This document shows, in pieces, positions 22,786-32,505 of a DNA stretch of 34,602 bases; position 1 is the first letter of the stretch; each line of letters opens with the position of its first letter. The translations under genes were made by a program, and so were the position numbers. The notes under the pieces were generated by a model that saw nothing but the letters and a program-made list of their open reading frames with translations, had not been told where the DNA came from and searched no databases. The DNA is from Acholeplasmataceae bacterium UBA4853 (GTDB lineage: Bacteria > Bacillota_I > Bacilli_A > Acholeplasmatales > Acholeplasmataceae): the NCBI GenBank assembly GCA_002399815.1, contig DHEJ01000007.1, forward strand, positions 1 through 34,602, given 5' to 3'.

Positions 22786-25700
22786 ATGATACAAAAATTA
22801 ACGAATTTAAACGATTTAACAATCGAAACAAATTATCTACATCCAAGTCAACCAACATCCGGCAATTATAATATTGGATTGATTGATTCTAATAACCAAA
22901 TTGAAGGTATGCTATTAATTAAGATTAGTGGATTAAACTTTTCTTATATTGATGAAATATCCAAAATGGTTCTTGTTTTACCATTAGCACATATGAGTAA
23001 TGGTGTTAGGTTTTTTGCAAGAGAAGTAACAAGTGACTATGTACCAACGGGTACAAATGAAGTGAATTGGAATAATAAACCTACTGTAAATCCAAGTCAA
23101 ATCGAAGCTGAACACTATGTGGAAATATTCGGTTCTGGTATTGCATCACCGAGTAAGGATGCTGCAATTTTTGATTTAACCAATTTGGCTAGAAAATGGA
23201 AAAAAAGCGGAACCACAAATACGAGTATTGCAATATTTACGACAGCATCATGGGGTCATATTTACACCCCTAGACATAGTCAAATTCACAATCAAAGTGA
23301 AGTTTTAGTGGTTGAAAATGCAAGACAAACTGGTCTAGCACAGCATTTGAGCTTCACTGAACAAGAAGCAGGATTTGCAGGGAAGGGTTTTGTCAATAAT
23401 TTTACAGGGAAAATGCTTGCTGCCTTTTCTGGATTTAGTACAGATTCGCAAAAAGCACCGATTTCAATTGGCGCATTTTATGCACAGCACAGACCAAGTG
23501 GAATTTCACCACTAAATCAAAAAGTATCTATGCCTTCTAATTGGCGCATGAGTTTTGATTTTGGTGTTTCAACCACTAGTAAACGTTATACCATTTTACA
23601 TCCAGATGGTTCGGCTCAACATTATGATGAAATCAGTAAAGAACAGGCTACGAGATATAATATTGAAACTGAAAAAGAAAAAGTATATGTTAACTTCTTT
23701 GATTTTTCATACATTGAAGATGAAGTTAGCGATTTAAAGATTATTGATCGAAGTAAAAATCAAATGATGTTAAGCAAAACCGGATTGATTAAAAACTTAG
23801 TCCAAGCAGATGGAACTACAGTCACCTTTACTAATAATGGTACAAAAATTACATCGATTAATGCAGATGGCAGAAACGTAGTTATTAGATATTTGGGAAG
23901 CTTTGTTCAAAGTGTTGAGTTTATTGAAGAAGCAAAAAGATTGTATTTTGAATATGGATCATTTGGGCCGACAAAAATTAAACTTCAAGATATCACCTAT
24001 GTATCTTCTAGCACATCATCAGGTGGATCGATTACTACAAAGAATTTTATTGACCGATATGAAGCAAGATATGAATATTCAAATGCCGTTTTGACTCGCA
24101 TGATTGATGTCAAATTAAATACAGCAGTCAAAGTTGATTACACTAACTTGAAAGTATCAAAAATTACGAGCCAAGTATTCTCACCTTTAGCAAATGGTGC
24201 TTATGTGACATTATTCTATGATACAACTAGGTTGCACACAGCCATTCAAGATCATATGGGAAATGTCACCTATTTATATCAAAATAATTATGGGCAATGC
24301 ATTCAAAAAATCGATGGTGATGGCAATACAGTATCTATGGGTTATGGGAAAGTCTCAGAAGATGGAACTCAACAAATGCTTCAAGATGCATCAAGTTTAA
24401 TCTTTAATGTTAGAAATCCAATTCTTAATCAAAGTTTTGATGAATCGGTTGAACCGATTGAATCAAATAGTGTTGGATGGAAGACAAACTTACCATCGAC
24501 TGTGAAAGTGATTGATGGTGGTGTATATGGTGACAAATGTCTTAGAGTTAGAAGAATTGGTTCAGGATTGACTAAAGTTTTTCAAAATGTGATCCCACAA
24601 TCTGGTAATCAGAAGTTAGTGTTTTTTGCAAAATCAAAAGATGCTTTAGGAACTGCTAAAGTTAATGTAACAATTCATTATATGATTAAACGACTTGCCT
24701 TACCAGGAGAGTTTGGTGTTGTAGACGAAATTGATGGACAAGCATATGTCATCGTTGATGCAGATTCAATCATTAAAGATAGTATCAATGTTATCGGTCA
24801 TGATGATTGGACAAGATTTGAGATTACTGGACTAAACATACCTAGTAACATGACTTCAGCATCCATGGAACTTAGTATTCTATGCGAACATACACAAGGT
24901 GAAGTTTATTTTGATGATTTCCAAATGGTAACACCACATCGGACATCCTATAACTTGATTCAAAATGGATACTTTGATGGTGAAACAGGCAATATTCCAA
25001 CAGGATGGACTCCTTCAAATAACTATCATTATCAAGATGGTTTAGTGAATTCATATATGACTCAACCATTTGACAAAATACTTGGATCCAAAAATATGAT
25101 GCTTGTTGGAGAACCTAATAAGCTTAAAACATTATCGAATCACTTAGCTGTAAGTGGTGGTGCAGGAGAAGAGTTTACACTTGTTGCATGGGCAAGAGGA
25201 TATTCACTTGCAACAGATATTTTTAGAATAAAGGTTTTAATTGAATACCCTGGTTTTGATAACGATGAACTCGTATTTGATTTTAGTAAGGAAACAACGA
25301 ATTGGCAGATGCTTCTTAGAAACATTACAACTGGAAAACCATATATTGGGTTTACGATTACAATCGAGCATAACGGACCAAATACGGTAAATTTTGATGC
25401 CATTCAACTTTATAAAGATGCCTCTGGGAAACATTATAATTATGATGAAAAAGGCAACTTGATTGATCAAATGAATAGCGATAAGTCGAAATCCTCATTG
25501 GATTATGATGAAAGTAATAAAGTCGTTCAATCGGTTGACCCATCTGGTGATACCTACAAATACACCTATGGTGCTAACGACAAACTAACTGAGATTAATG
25601 ATGCGAAGGGCAATAAAATTAATTTTGAATATGATGGTAACGGTAATCGTACAAAATCTGAGATTACCTCAGAAGAAGGCAAAATCACTTTTGAACAAAC

Positions 25701-28700
25701 ATTTAACGTAGATAACAAAGTTATATCGACTAAAGATGAACTTGGAAATACCTCAACCATACAATATGATGCAAAAGGCAGAGTATTTAAAGAAACTAAT
25801 GCTAAATCTGTGATCAAAACAAGTTATTATGACAATTATGACAACTTAATTCAATTGATTCAAAGTGGTGATGGTAAATCAACAGCTCATACGTATCAAT
25901 ATAATACCGATCAATCGCTTAAATCAATCACAACCGACAATGGAACGAAGTATGACTTCATCTATGATGATTGGGGTAAACTAAAACAAGTGAAAGTCAA
26001 TAATCAAACATTCGCATCTTATGAACATAACTATATCAAAAATGGTGTTGAAACTGATTTAATTACAAAACAAACCTATGGAACGGATGCAGATGAGTCA
26101 TTCGAATTCACTTATGATTCTAAAGGACGTCTTTATGAAGTAGAATTTAGAAGAGAACTTGTTGCAAGATATCACTATAACGATAAGGGGCAAGTTTATC
26201 AGATTGATACAGATACAGTAAGAAAATACTTTAGTTATGATTTTAAAGGGAAACTAATTAAGGAATCAGATTCAAATGGAAAAATGATTCGCTTTGATTA
26301 TGATAACTTGGATCAAGTTCAAAAAGCCACCTTCGATATCAATGGAGTAATTCGTAGTTATGATTATGAATACACGAATGAATTCAACCAATATAATAAA
26401 GAGGGATTAAGAACAAGGATTTCAAATGCATATGGTGATGATGTAGTAAAAGACTACTTCTCATATAGCGGTATGCATGGCATGAGAACAGATTTGGTTT
26501 CAAGTGCGTTCTTTACAGTAGATAGCATTTTAAAAGATAGAGTGATTACACTTACAAAAAACTCTTCAAAAATTATCTATGATTTAAACTCTGTAAATAG
26601 CAACAGAACCACTGGGAAGATTCATGGTGGATGGTTTGACAAGATTGATTGGAGAAACAGGTTCTATTATAACAAGTCTTTCTTTGGTTGGTTTAGATTA
26701 ACTGGATTAACTGAAGAACGTGTTATTTTAAGTACCGGAAAAAATGGCAGTGACTATTTTAAGGTATTGGCTAAAAAAGTTGATTCAAATTACGAATTCA
26801 CACTTAAATATACAAAGAGTGGTGCAAATAGTACTAAAGGCACTTTAACAATACCAGCTAACGATACATGGCATTTAGTCGGATTAACCGTTAACAAGGC
26901 AGATGGAAATACAGAATTAGCTTTCGCGGTAGATAATCTATATGTATACAATTTTATGAGTAGCACCGATGTGACTTATGAGTTAAATGATCTAGCTATT
27001 GGTGATAGAAGTCAAGCACCTGGTGGAAGTAACGAACCGAATTCAACATATCAACCAAAGATTCATATGTTAACCGTTGGCGCACACAAACATCGTCAAA
27101 GTTCATTCAAAGTATTATATAATCAAGGCGTAAAATACCTGACTAATGATGCCGGACTAACACCAAAAACAGGCGTATCCTTTGAAAACCCAGAAATCTA
27201 TGATTCATTAGACACCGTATCATTAAATGGTACATTCATTTCTAAACAAGGGATTAAACCATTGTCTTATGCTTACACAGATAAGAGTTACTCACTTGAT
27301 AAAACGAGACTATTTGAGTATGACTTTACGGATAAGAAACATGTCTATGGTAGTTACGATGGTTTAATGGGACTTTCTGAAACAAAAGGTAAACTGGTCT
27401 ATGATTTTGATTTGAAATCAAAGGGTACCTTAAGTATCAAGTTTAAACCAACAAGTACGTCTACTGAGGATAGAATCATCCTTATGAACAAAAAAGATGG
27501 TAATAATGCATTCGGTGTCATTTTAAAGACTGATAACAAGTTGTATATGGTATTAAATAATATTGAATACCTTGTCAGAAATGCTACAGTATCACTAGAT
27601 GCATGGAAAACCGTTGTCTTAACGTGGGATGGAAACACATACAGCGTACATGATGGTGTTGCTACAAAAACAGAAAATGCAACCCTATCATTGGAAGGAT
27701 CTCAAACCGTTATTGGGTCAAACCTAAATGGTTTTAGCCCAGAAAAACACTTAAATGGACAACTAGAGATGCTTGCCTATAAAGATGATGTTGTTAATTC
27801 AACCATTATCTCAAAACTATTCCAAGCAAATCATATGATGTCAGTGAAAACCTATGTGGATCATCTTGGTAGAAGTACCAAAGATGTGATTAATACTGGG
27901 TTACATACATTAGAGAACAGTTATACCTATAAAGCACCAGGTACTGGTAAATCATCCCTGCAAGTAGAATCCATTCAAAAATACGACAATACAACCGTTA
28001 TTTACTCGTATGATGTCTTAGGAAATGTAACATCAATGATTACGCCTGACGGTACCTATGAATATGAGTATGATTACTTGAATCGTTTGGTTAGGGAATA
28101 CAATCCAAAAGATGGTCAGCCACTTGGTAGAACGTTAATCATGACCTATACTGGTAATAACAATATCCAGTTTAAAAAATACTACAACGGCAATCAACCA
28201 CTTTTAACTCAACTAACACCAAATGAATCTTATGAATATAAGTATGACAACGCTTGGAAAGATCAATTAACTCGGATCATTAAGTATGTTGATGGCGTTA
28301 TAGATAGCACAGAAAATATCTCATATGTTGGTAGTAACTTTATGGGTAATCCTAGTCAAATAGGAAGTAAATCGTTAACATGGTCAGGTAGAAGATTAAT
28401 AGCAATTACTGAACCAAACAAAGATAATATCGAATATTTCTACAATGAAGAAGGTATTAGAACTAAAAAGATTGTAGGTAGTGATATCACGACATATCAA
28501 CTTGTGGGTTCAAAAATCATTTCAGAAACAAAAAACGGTACACAAACAACTAGATATATCTATAATGAAAGAGGACTTCTAGTAGGGTTCGAATACCTGA
28601 GCAAAATGTATTATTATAATAGAGACTTACTTGGAATCATCACAGAAATCGTTGATGAAAATAAAGAAGTTATGGTATCATATAAATATGATGCATGGGG

Positions 28701-29559
28701 TAGATTACTTAACAAAGTTTATACGCCAAATACCATTGGGGAAGATATTGCAGAATTGAACAGTTTTATCTACAAAGGTTATTACTTAGATGAAGAAACT
28801 GGATGGTACTACTTAAAATCTAGATTTTATTCTTCAAGTAGTATGAGGTTTATTAGTGCAGATAATTGTGTAGATATTCAATCAAAGATTTCTATCAATC
28901 TATTTGAATACTGTTTCTCAAATCCAATCACTATGATTGATGATAACGGGAATCTTGCATTCTTTCTTGTAACCGGATTGATAGGTGCAGTAGCAGGAGC
29001 TGTGGTTGGTGGAATTATTGCAGCCTCAAATGGACAAAACATAGCTGCTGGAGCTGCTATTGGTGCAGTAGCAGGTGGCTTATTAGGAATGGGGGCAGGA
29101 GCACTTTATGCAGGTTTTGCTGCAGGAAGCTTCACGGCCTCAACTACAACTGTTTTTACAGGTACTAAATTAATGGTTGCAGCGTATAAAATTGGTGGTG
29201 CAACCTCAGCTGGATACATGGCGTTAGATAATATATCAAATGCCATAAATCAAACACAGCATGTATTCTGGTCTGGAGGAGAATTGGCAAAAAATGAAGC
29301 TGCCAAGTTTGCAAATACTATAGGTGGTAAAACCTTAGAAATGACTAGATTCGGGCAATATCTTGAGAGTATTCCGTTTAATAAAGATTTGTGGAATATA
29401 GCTTCAGAAAACTTTGCTAATCAAGTAAGTCCATATAGTCAAGTAGATGCATTTTTAAACATACCAGCAATGCATGAAAAAGCAGTCTGGTTAACTGTGG
29501 AATTACCCAAGTTAGCAGAAAAATTTGTTGAGATAGTTAAACATATTTTAGGAGGATAA
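22786..29559 (+). CDS. RHS-repeat polymorphic toxin, 2257 residues
   Basis: Starts after AAAGGAG. Residues about 1-190 resemble a DNRLRE-type adhesive domain (NEVNWNNKPTV). About 540-870 holds carbohydrate-binding-like beta domains (YFDDFQM, QNGYFDGETGNIPTGW). YD/RHS repeats run from about 880 to 1240, a LamG-like domain about 1270-1420, a second about 1535-1665, then more YD repeats (1710-1970). The RHS core reads YLDEETGWYYLKSRFY near 1998-2013, ending NPITMIDDNGN. After it comes a Gly/Ala-rich hydrophobic segment (about 2055-2115) and a variable tail with FWSGGELAKNEAAKFA and KTLEMTRFGQYLES, likely the toxin. No signal peptide is seen. Confidence 0.92.
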   Translation: MIQKLTNLNDLTIETNYLHPSQPTSGNYNIGLIDSNNQIEGMLLIKISGLNFSYIDEISKMVLVLPLAHMSNGVRFFAREVTSDYVPTGTNEVNWNNKPTVNPSQIEAEHYVEIFGSGIASPSKDAAIFDLTNLARKWKKSGTTNTSIAIFTTASWGHIYTPRHSQIHNQSEVLVVENARQTGLAQHLSFTEQEAGFAGKGFVNNFTGKMLAAFSGFSTDSQKAPISIGAFYAQHRPSGISPLNQKVSMPSNWRMSFDFGVSTTSKRYTILHPDGSAQHYDEISKEQATRYNIETEKEKVYVNFFDFSYIEDEVSDLKIIDRSKNQMMLSKTGLIKNLVQADGTTVTFTNNGTKITSINADGRNVVIRYLGSFVQSVEFIEEAKRLYFEYGSFGPTKIKLQDITYVSSSTSSGGSITTKNFIDRYEARYEYSNAVLTRMIDVKLNTAVKVDYTNLKVSKITSQVFSPLANGAYVTLFYDTTRLHTAIQDHMGNVTYLYQNNYGQCIQKIDGDGNTVSMGYGKVSEDGTQQMLQDASSLIFNVRNPILNQSFDESVEPIESNSVGWKTNLPSTVKVIDGGVYGDKCLRVRRIGSGLTKVFQNVIPQSGNQKLVFFAKSKDALGTAKVNVTIHYMIKRLALPGEFGVVDEIDGQAYVIVDADSIIKDSINVIGHDDWTRFEITGLNIPSNMTSASMELSILCEHTQGEVYFDDFQMVTPHRTSYNLIQNGYFDGETGNIPTGWTPSNNYHYQDGLVNSYMTQPFDKILGSKNMMLVGEPNKLKTLSNHLAVSGGAGEEFTLVAWARGYSLATDIFRIKVLIEYPGFDNDELVFDFSKETTNWQMLLRNITTGKPYIGFTITIEHNGPNTVNFDAIQLYKDASGKHYNYDEKGNLIDQMNSDKSKSSLDYDESNKVVQSVDPSGDTYKYTYGANDKLTEINDAKGNKINFEYDGNGNRTKSEITSEEGKITFEQTFNVDNKVISTKDELGNTSTIQYDAKGRVFKETNAKSVIKTSYYDNYDNLIQLIQSGDGKSTAHTYQYNTDQSLKSITTDNGTKYDFIYDDWGKLKQVKVNNQTFASYEHNYIKNGVETDLITKQTYGTDADESFEFTYDSKGRLYEVEFRRELVARYHYNDKGQVYQIDTDTVRKYFSYDFKGKLIKESDSNGKMIRFDYDNLDQVQKATFDINGVIRSYDYEYTNEFNQYNKEGLRTRISNAYGDDVVKDYFSYSGMHGMRTDLVSSAFFTVDSILKDRVITLTKNSSKIIYDLNSVNSNRTTGKIHGGWFDKIDWRNRFYYNKSFFGWFRLTGLTEERVILSTGKNGSDYFKVLAKKVDSNYEFTLKYTKSGANSTKGTLTIPANDTWHLVGLTVNKADGNTELAFAVDNLYVYNFMSSTDVTYELNDLAIGDRSQAPGGSNEPNSTYQPKIHMLTVGAHKHRQSSFKVLYNQGVKYLTNDAGLTPKTGVSFENPEIYDSLDTVSLNGTFISKQGIKPLSYAYTDKSYSLDKTRLFEYDFTDKKHVYGSYDGLMGLSETKGKLVYDFDLKSKGTLSIKFKPTSTSTEDRIILMNKKDGNNAFGVILKTDNKLYMVLNNIEYLVRNATVSLDAWKTVVLTWDGNTYSVHDGVATKTENATLSLEGSQTVIGSNLNGFSPEKHLNGQLEMLAYKDDVVNSTIISKLFQANHMMSVKTYVDHLGRSTKDVINTGLHTLENSYTYKAPGTGKSSLQVESIQKYDNTTVIYSYDVLGNVTSMITPDGTYEYEYDYLNRLVREYNPKDGQPLGRTLIMTYTGNNNIQFKKYYNGNQPLLTQLTPNESYEYKYDNAWKDQLTRIIKYVDGVIDSTENISYVGSNFMGNPSQIGSKSLTWSGRRLIAITEPNKDNIEYFYNEEGIRTKKIVGSDITTYQLVGSKIISETKNGTQTTRYIYNERGLLVGFEYLSKMYYYNRDLLGIITEIVDENKEVMVSYKYDAWGRLLNKVYTPNTIGEDIAELNSFIYKGYYLDEETGWYYLKSRFYSSSSMRFISADNCVDIQSKISINLFEYCFSNPITMIDDNGNLAFFLVTGLIGAVAGAVVGGIIAASNGQNIAAGAAIGAVAGGLLGMGAGALYAGFAAGSFTASTTTVFTGTKLMVAAYKIGGATSAGYMALDNISNAINQTQHVFWSGGELAKNEAAKFANTIGGKTLEMTRFGQYLESIPFNKDLWNIASENFANQVSPYSQVDAFLNIPAMHEKAVWLTVELPKLAEKFVEIVKHILGG

Positions 29560-29564
29560 AACTT

Positions 29565-30008
29565 ATGTACTTTATGATGAGCAGAAGATTTAACAAGACT
29601 AAACCCTCTGATTTTGGATTGATAGAGACGATGAATAAAGGTATTTTTTATAGAGATAGTGATAACAGTTATTGGGAAAAAATACAGTTGATAGATTTAG
29701 GATGGGGACGTGAAGTGGGTTTCTTTAAACTACCCAAACTTAACTATGATAATTTGATTGAATTAGTTATGCATTCTGATATAGAAGATGATTTCTTTGG
29801 GTCAATTTCCATCTTATTGGATGAATATCCAAGAGAGTTTTTAGCGTTACTTGAAAGGCAGTTTCTTCAAAATATTAACCAAAAGAGATTGCGTAACATA
29901 ACTGATATATTATCAACTCAGCTTATATTCAACTCAGAGTACATAAAAAACCAATCGCCTGATATTAATATCGATTTGGATAGATGGAAAAAAATTGTTG
30001 GAGAGTAA
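29565..30008 (+). CDS. Probable immunity protein for the RHS toxin
   Basis: 147 residues, soluble, mildly acidic, mixed alpha/beta. GGAGGA sits 8 bp before the ATG, five bases after the RHS stop, so it is in the same operon. It contains FYRDSDNSYWEKIQLIDLGW and WGREVGFFKLPKLNYDN. Being small, cytoplasmic and directly behind the toxin tail, it is expected to bind and neutralise the tail. No family name can be given. A terminator follows at 30108. Confidence 0.7.
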   Translation: MYFMMSRRFNKTKPSDFGLIETMNKGIFYRDSDNSYWEKIQLIDLGWGREVGFFKLPKLNYDNLIELVMHSDIEDDFFGSISILLDEYPREFLALLERQFLQNINQKRLRNITDILSTQLIFNSEYIKNQSPDINIDLDRWKKIVGE

Positions 30009-30107
30009 ATCAAAAATAAGATTAAATTTAAATCTATTAATCATTGTAAAGAGTTATACTATATGCGTTTATACTTAAAAATATTATATAATTGATAAAA
30101 GATAATT
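30009..30107. other. Short AT-rich spacer before terminator
   Basis: Nothing beyond AT-rich sequence with TATAAT-like words. Confidence 0.4.
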
Positions 30108-30160
30108 GACTGTTGGGACTTTGAAAAGCAAGACTTTTCGGAGCTATCAACAGTCTTTAT
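30108..30160 (+). terminator. Terminator of the RHS operon
   Basis: Outer stem GACTGTTG/CAACAGTC and an inner stem GAAAAG/CTTTTC, followed by a T-rich tract. Confidence 0.75.
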
Positions 30161-30430
30161 TGTTTCTGTATCGAAATAAGATTTTTCCAAAACATTTATG
30201 AATTTTATCCTCATAATACTCTTAGAAAACCCCTTAGTTTTATTAAAAAATTCTTTATTACTTTAGACAACAATTAGAGATTTCTTAGATATGGGCGAAT
30301 CCTATGAATCATGTGAATTGCTGTGCTAAAACGTATGAATAAGAACCAATGTATTACATAGACAGTATGCATGGAAATCTAGAATAATGTTTATTTTTGA
30401 GGCAGTTACTTTCTCGAATTTTACACTTTA
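30161..30430. other. Non-coding stretch without recognisable gene
   Basis: Stops occur in all frames and I see no gene. The last part leads into the repeat region at 30431. Confidence 0.5.
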
Positions 30431-30588
30431 GGTCATTTTCTTACCAGTTGTAGTAGGTCAACTATTTTCCATTATTTACCCATGGATACCACTACTTACT
30501 CGATTTTTCTCGAATAGGCAAATTCTTACTAGTTAAGGTTAAAGAGCCCCTAAAAACACAACCCTTTAAGGTTAACAGAGACTCCAAA
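30431..30588 (+). repeat. Block-end repeat, copy 2, with CTCCAAA junction (attachment-site-like)
   Basis: 30531-30588 matches 3713-3770 at 54 of 58 positions and ends in CTCCAAA (30582-30588). An exact copy of the 19 bp at 3698-3716 lies displaced at 30431-30449, so this copy has about 80 bp of extra sequence between the parts. To the right of CTCCAAA the sequence differs from both the tRNA flank and 3771, which fits the outer end of the second block. Confidence 0.75.
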
Positions 30589-30599
30589 TTAGCATATCA

Positions 30600-30650
30600 A
30601 GAGTTATCGTCTGGTTAATCCGGGAATTTAAGATAACTCTTTTTCTTTTT
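30600..30650 (+). terminator. Intrinsic terminator-like hairpin right of the junction
   Basis: Stem AGAGTTATC (30600-30608) / GATAACTCT (30632-30640) followed by TTTTCTTTTT. Confidence 0.7.
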
Positions 30651-30768
30651 ACCATTATACTTCTATCAAATTCATGCATTATGCTGATTAAAGAGTTGCT
30701 CTTTATAAATGAATTAGTAATTTATTTTAAAGTTCTTCAAATAACTAATTTTATCATCTTATGTGATT

Positions 30769-30845
30769 ATTACCATTTAGGTAATTTATAATTGACAAAA
30801 ACCATTTCTAATGTATAATAATATTATGATTACCATTTGGGTAAG
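30769..30845 (+). promoter_or_regulatory. higBA promoter with two palindromic operators
   Basis: TTGACA (30792-30797), 16-bp spacer, TATAAT (30814-30819). Two operators flank it: ATTACC-ATTTA-GGTAAT (30769-30785), a perfect palindrome upstream of the -35, and ATTACC-ATTTG-GGTAAG (30829-30845) at the start of the transcript. The arrangement fits autorepression by the HigA antitoxin. Confidence 0.85.
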
Positions 30846-30858
30846 GAAGGAGAGTTTC

Positions 30859-31206
30859 ATGGAAATAGAATTTGATGCTAAGAAAGTGCAAACTCTCTTT
30901 AATGATTTTAGCTTAATGTCAAGAAAAATAGGAATAGATATTACAAAAATAATAAAAAAGAGATATGAACAACTCAAGGCTGCTGAGACATTTGCTGAAT
31001 ATCTTTTAACCGGCTTAGGGAAGCCTCACTCACTTTCTGGTAATAGAGATTATCTATATGGTATTAGTATTACTGGAAATATTAGACTTATCGTTCAACC
31101 TGTATCTGAAGATTTAAGTATGGAATCACTAAAAAAATGCATAAAAGTTATTATAAAAGGAGCTGAAGACTACCATGGCGACAAGATTACAACATATATT
31201 CCCTGA
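30859..31206 (+). CDS. higB: HigB-type toxin (RelE superfamily)
   Basis: 115 residues. The ATG at 30859 follows AAGGAAGGAG; an earlier ATG at 30811 falls in the promoter. The sequence has the compact RelE/HigB layout with the family segment GLGKPHSLSGNRDYLYGISI and RLIVQPV, the strand pair that carries catalytic basic residues. HigB cuts mRNA at the ribosome. It overlaps the antitoxin gene by 32 bp; toxin-first order is normal for HigBA. Confidence 0.88.
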   Translation: MEIEFDAKKVQTLFNDFSLMSRKIGIDITKIIKKRYEQLKAAETFAEYLLTGLGKPHSLSGNRDYLYGISITGNIRLIVQPVSEDLSMESLKKCIKVIIKGAEDYHGDKITTYIP

Positions 31207-32251
31207 TGAATTGCTTATTCATCCTGGGGAAACTATACTTGAAATGATTCAAGATAGAAACATATCACAAAAAGAACTGGCGATTAGAACTGGTTTTACA
31301 GAGAAACATATTTCTACAGTTATTAATGGACAAAAAAATATATCCGCAGAATTCGCAATGAGATTAGAATATGCACTTGGAGTTCCTGCATCCTTTTGGC
31401 GTAATCTTCAAACAAATTATGATTTAGAAGTAGTTGCGTTTAATGAACAACACAATATTTCTGATGAAGAAAAACATATAGCTAAAGAAGTAAAACAAAC
31501 TGTTGAAACACTAACAAATCAAGAAATTAAAGTTAATAATGGAGTTGATTCTGTATATAAAATAAGACAGATATTAGGCGTTAGTAATCTAACTTCATTA
31601 GTACCACTAAATGCAGCGCAATATAGAGCACAATTTGCAGAAAACACAAGTGGAAATGTCATGTATGCATGGCAATATCTATGCGAAAAAAAAGCAGAAA
31701 ATCAAACTGATAAACAATTGGATGTAGAAAAATTAGCAAATAGCCTTGAATTAATAAAAAATATAATGCATCAAGATGCAACAAAACATATCACTCTAAT
31801 TCAAAAGATTTTAAATGATTGTGGCATATTATTTGTTGTTGAAAAAGATGTTAAAAAGGCTCCTATAAAGGGACTGACAGTTAAAACTAAGAAAGGTCAG
31901 GTTATGATTGCTCTAACGATTCGTGGTAAGTTTGTTGATATATTTTGGTTTACATTATTTCATGAAATAGGACATATTATTTATGGTGATTATTTGAAAA
32001 ATCAGAAGCATTGGGAAAAAGATAATATAATAGAAAAAAATGCAGATGAATTTGCTGCAAATACGCTCATCGACAAAAAATCATATGAAGAGTTTATTAT
32101 AAAAAAGAATTTCTCAATGGATGCAATAAAAGTTTTTGCAAAGATAAACAATGTTTTACCGGCAATAGTTATCGGTAGACTTATGAATGATCAATACATA
32201 CCGTGGAGTGCCGATCAAAGACAAACATATGTATGGGTTGAAGGGGAATAA
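31175..32251 (+). CDS. higA: HigA-type antitoxin fused to ImmA/IrrE-like metallopeptidase
   Basis: 358 residues. Residues about 12-90 are a HigA/XRE DNA-binding domain (LIHPGETILEMIQDRNISQ, then ELAIRTGFTEKHISTVINGQ and YALGVPASFWRNLQ). Residues about 200-358 carry an ImmA/IrrE-type peptidase domain with LFHEIGHIIYGD, where HEIGH is the zinc-binding HExxH motif, and EKNADEFAANTLI supplying the third ligand glutamate. Longer than plain HigA (about 100 residues). The extra domain may cleave the protein or a partner in response to stress. AAAAGGAG precedes the ATG. Confidence 0.9.
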   Translation: MATRLQHIFPDELLIHPGETILEMIQDRNISQKELAIRTGFTEKHISTVINGQKNISAEFAMRLEYALGVPASFWRNLQTNYDLEVVAFNEQHNISDEEKHIAKEVKQTVETLTNQEIKVNNGVDSVYKIRQILGVSNLTSLVPLNAAQYRAQFAENTSGNVMYAWQYLCEKKAENQTDKQLDVEKLANSLELIKNIMHQDATKHITLIQKILNDCGILFVVEKDVKKAPIKGLTVKTKKGQVMIALTIRGKFVDIFWFTLFHEIGHIIYGDYLKNQKHWEKDNIIEKNADEFAANTLIDKKSYEEFIIKKNFSMDAIKVFAKINNVLPAIVIGRLMNDQYIPWSADQRQTYVWVEGE

Positions 32252-32505
32252 AGAAAATAAAAGTATATGAGAGATGCGTAGTATATTTGATTATATATTT
32301 TCAATTGAAACTTATTACATCAGGCGAAATAAAATAGTTGCTATTAGCTTGAGTGATTTATCAAAATATAATTATTATAGAGGATGATGCTTGTAGTGTA
32401 TTGAAGATCTTATATAATTTTGACGTATAAATAAATATTTTATTCACTGTCTCAATGTATGATTTTTACATATATTTTTGAAGTATGGAAGTATGGAGGA
32501 ATAAA

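Noticed and set aside
24872..27638. Several antisense open frames inside the RHS gene
   Set aside because: No ribosome sites or family features; they are shadows of repetitive coding sequence.
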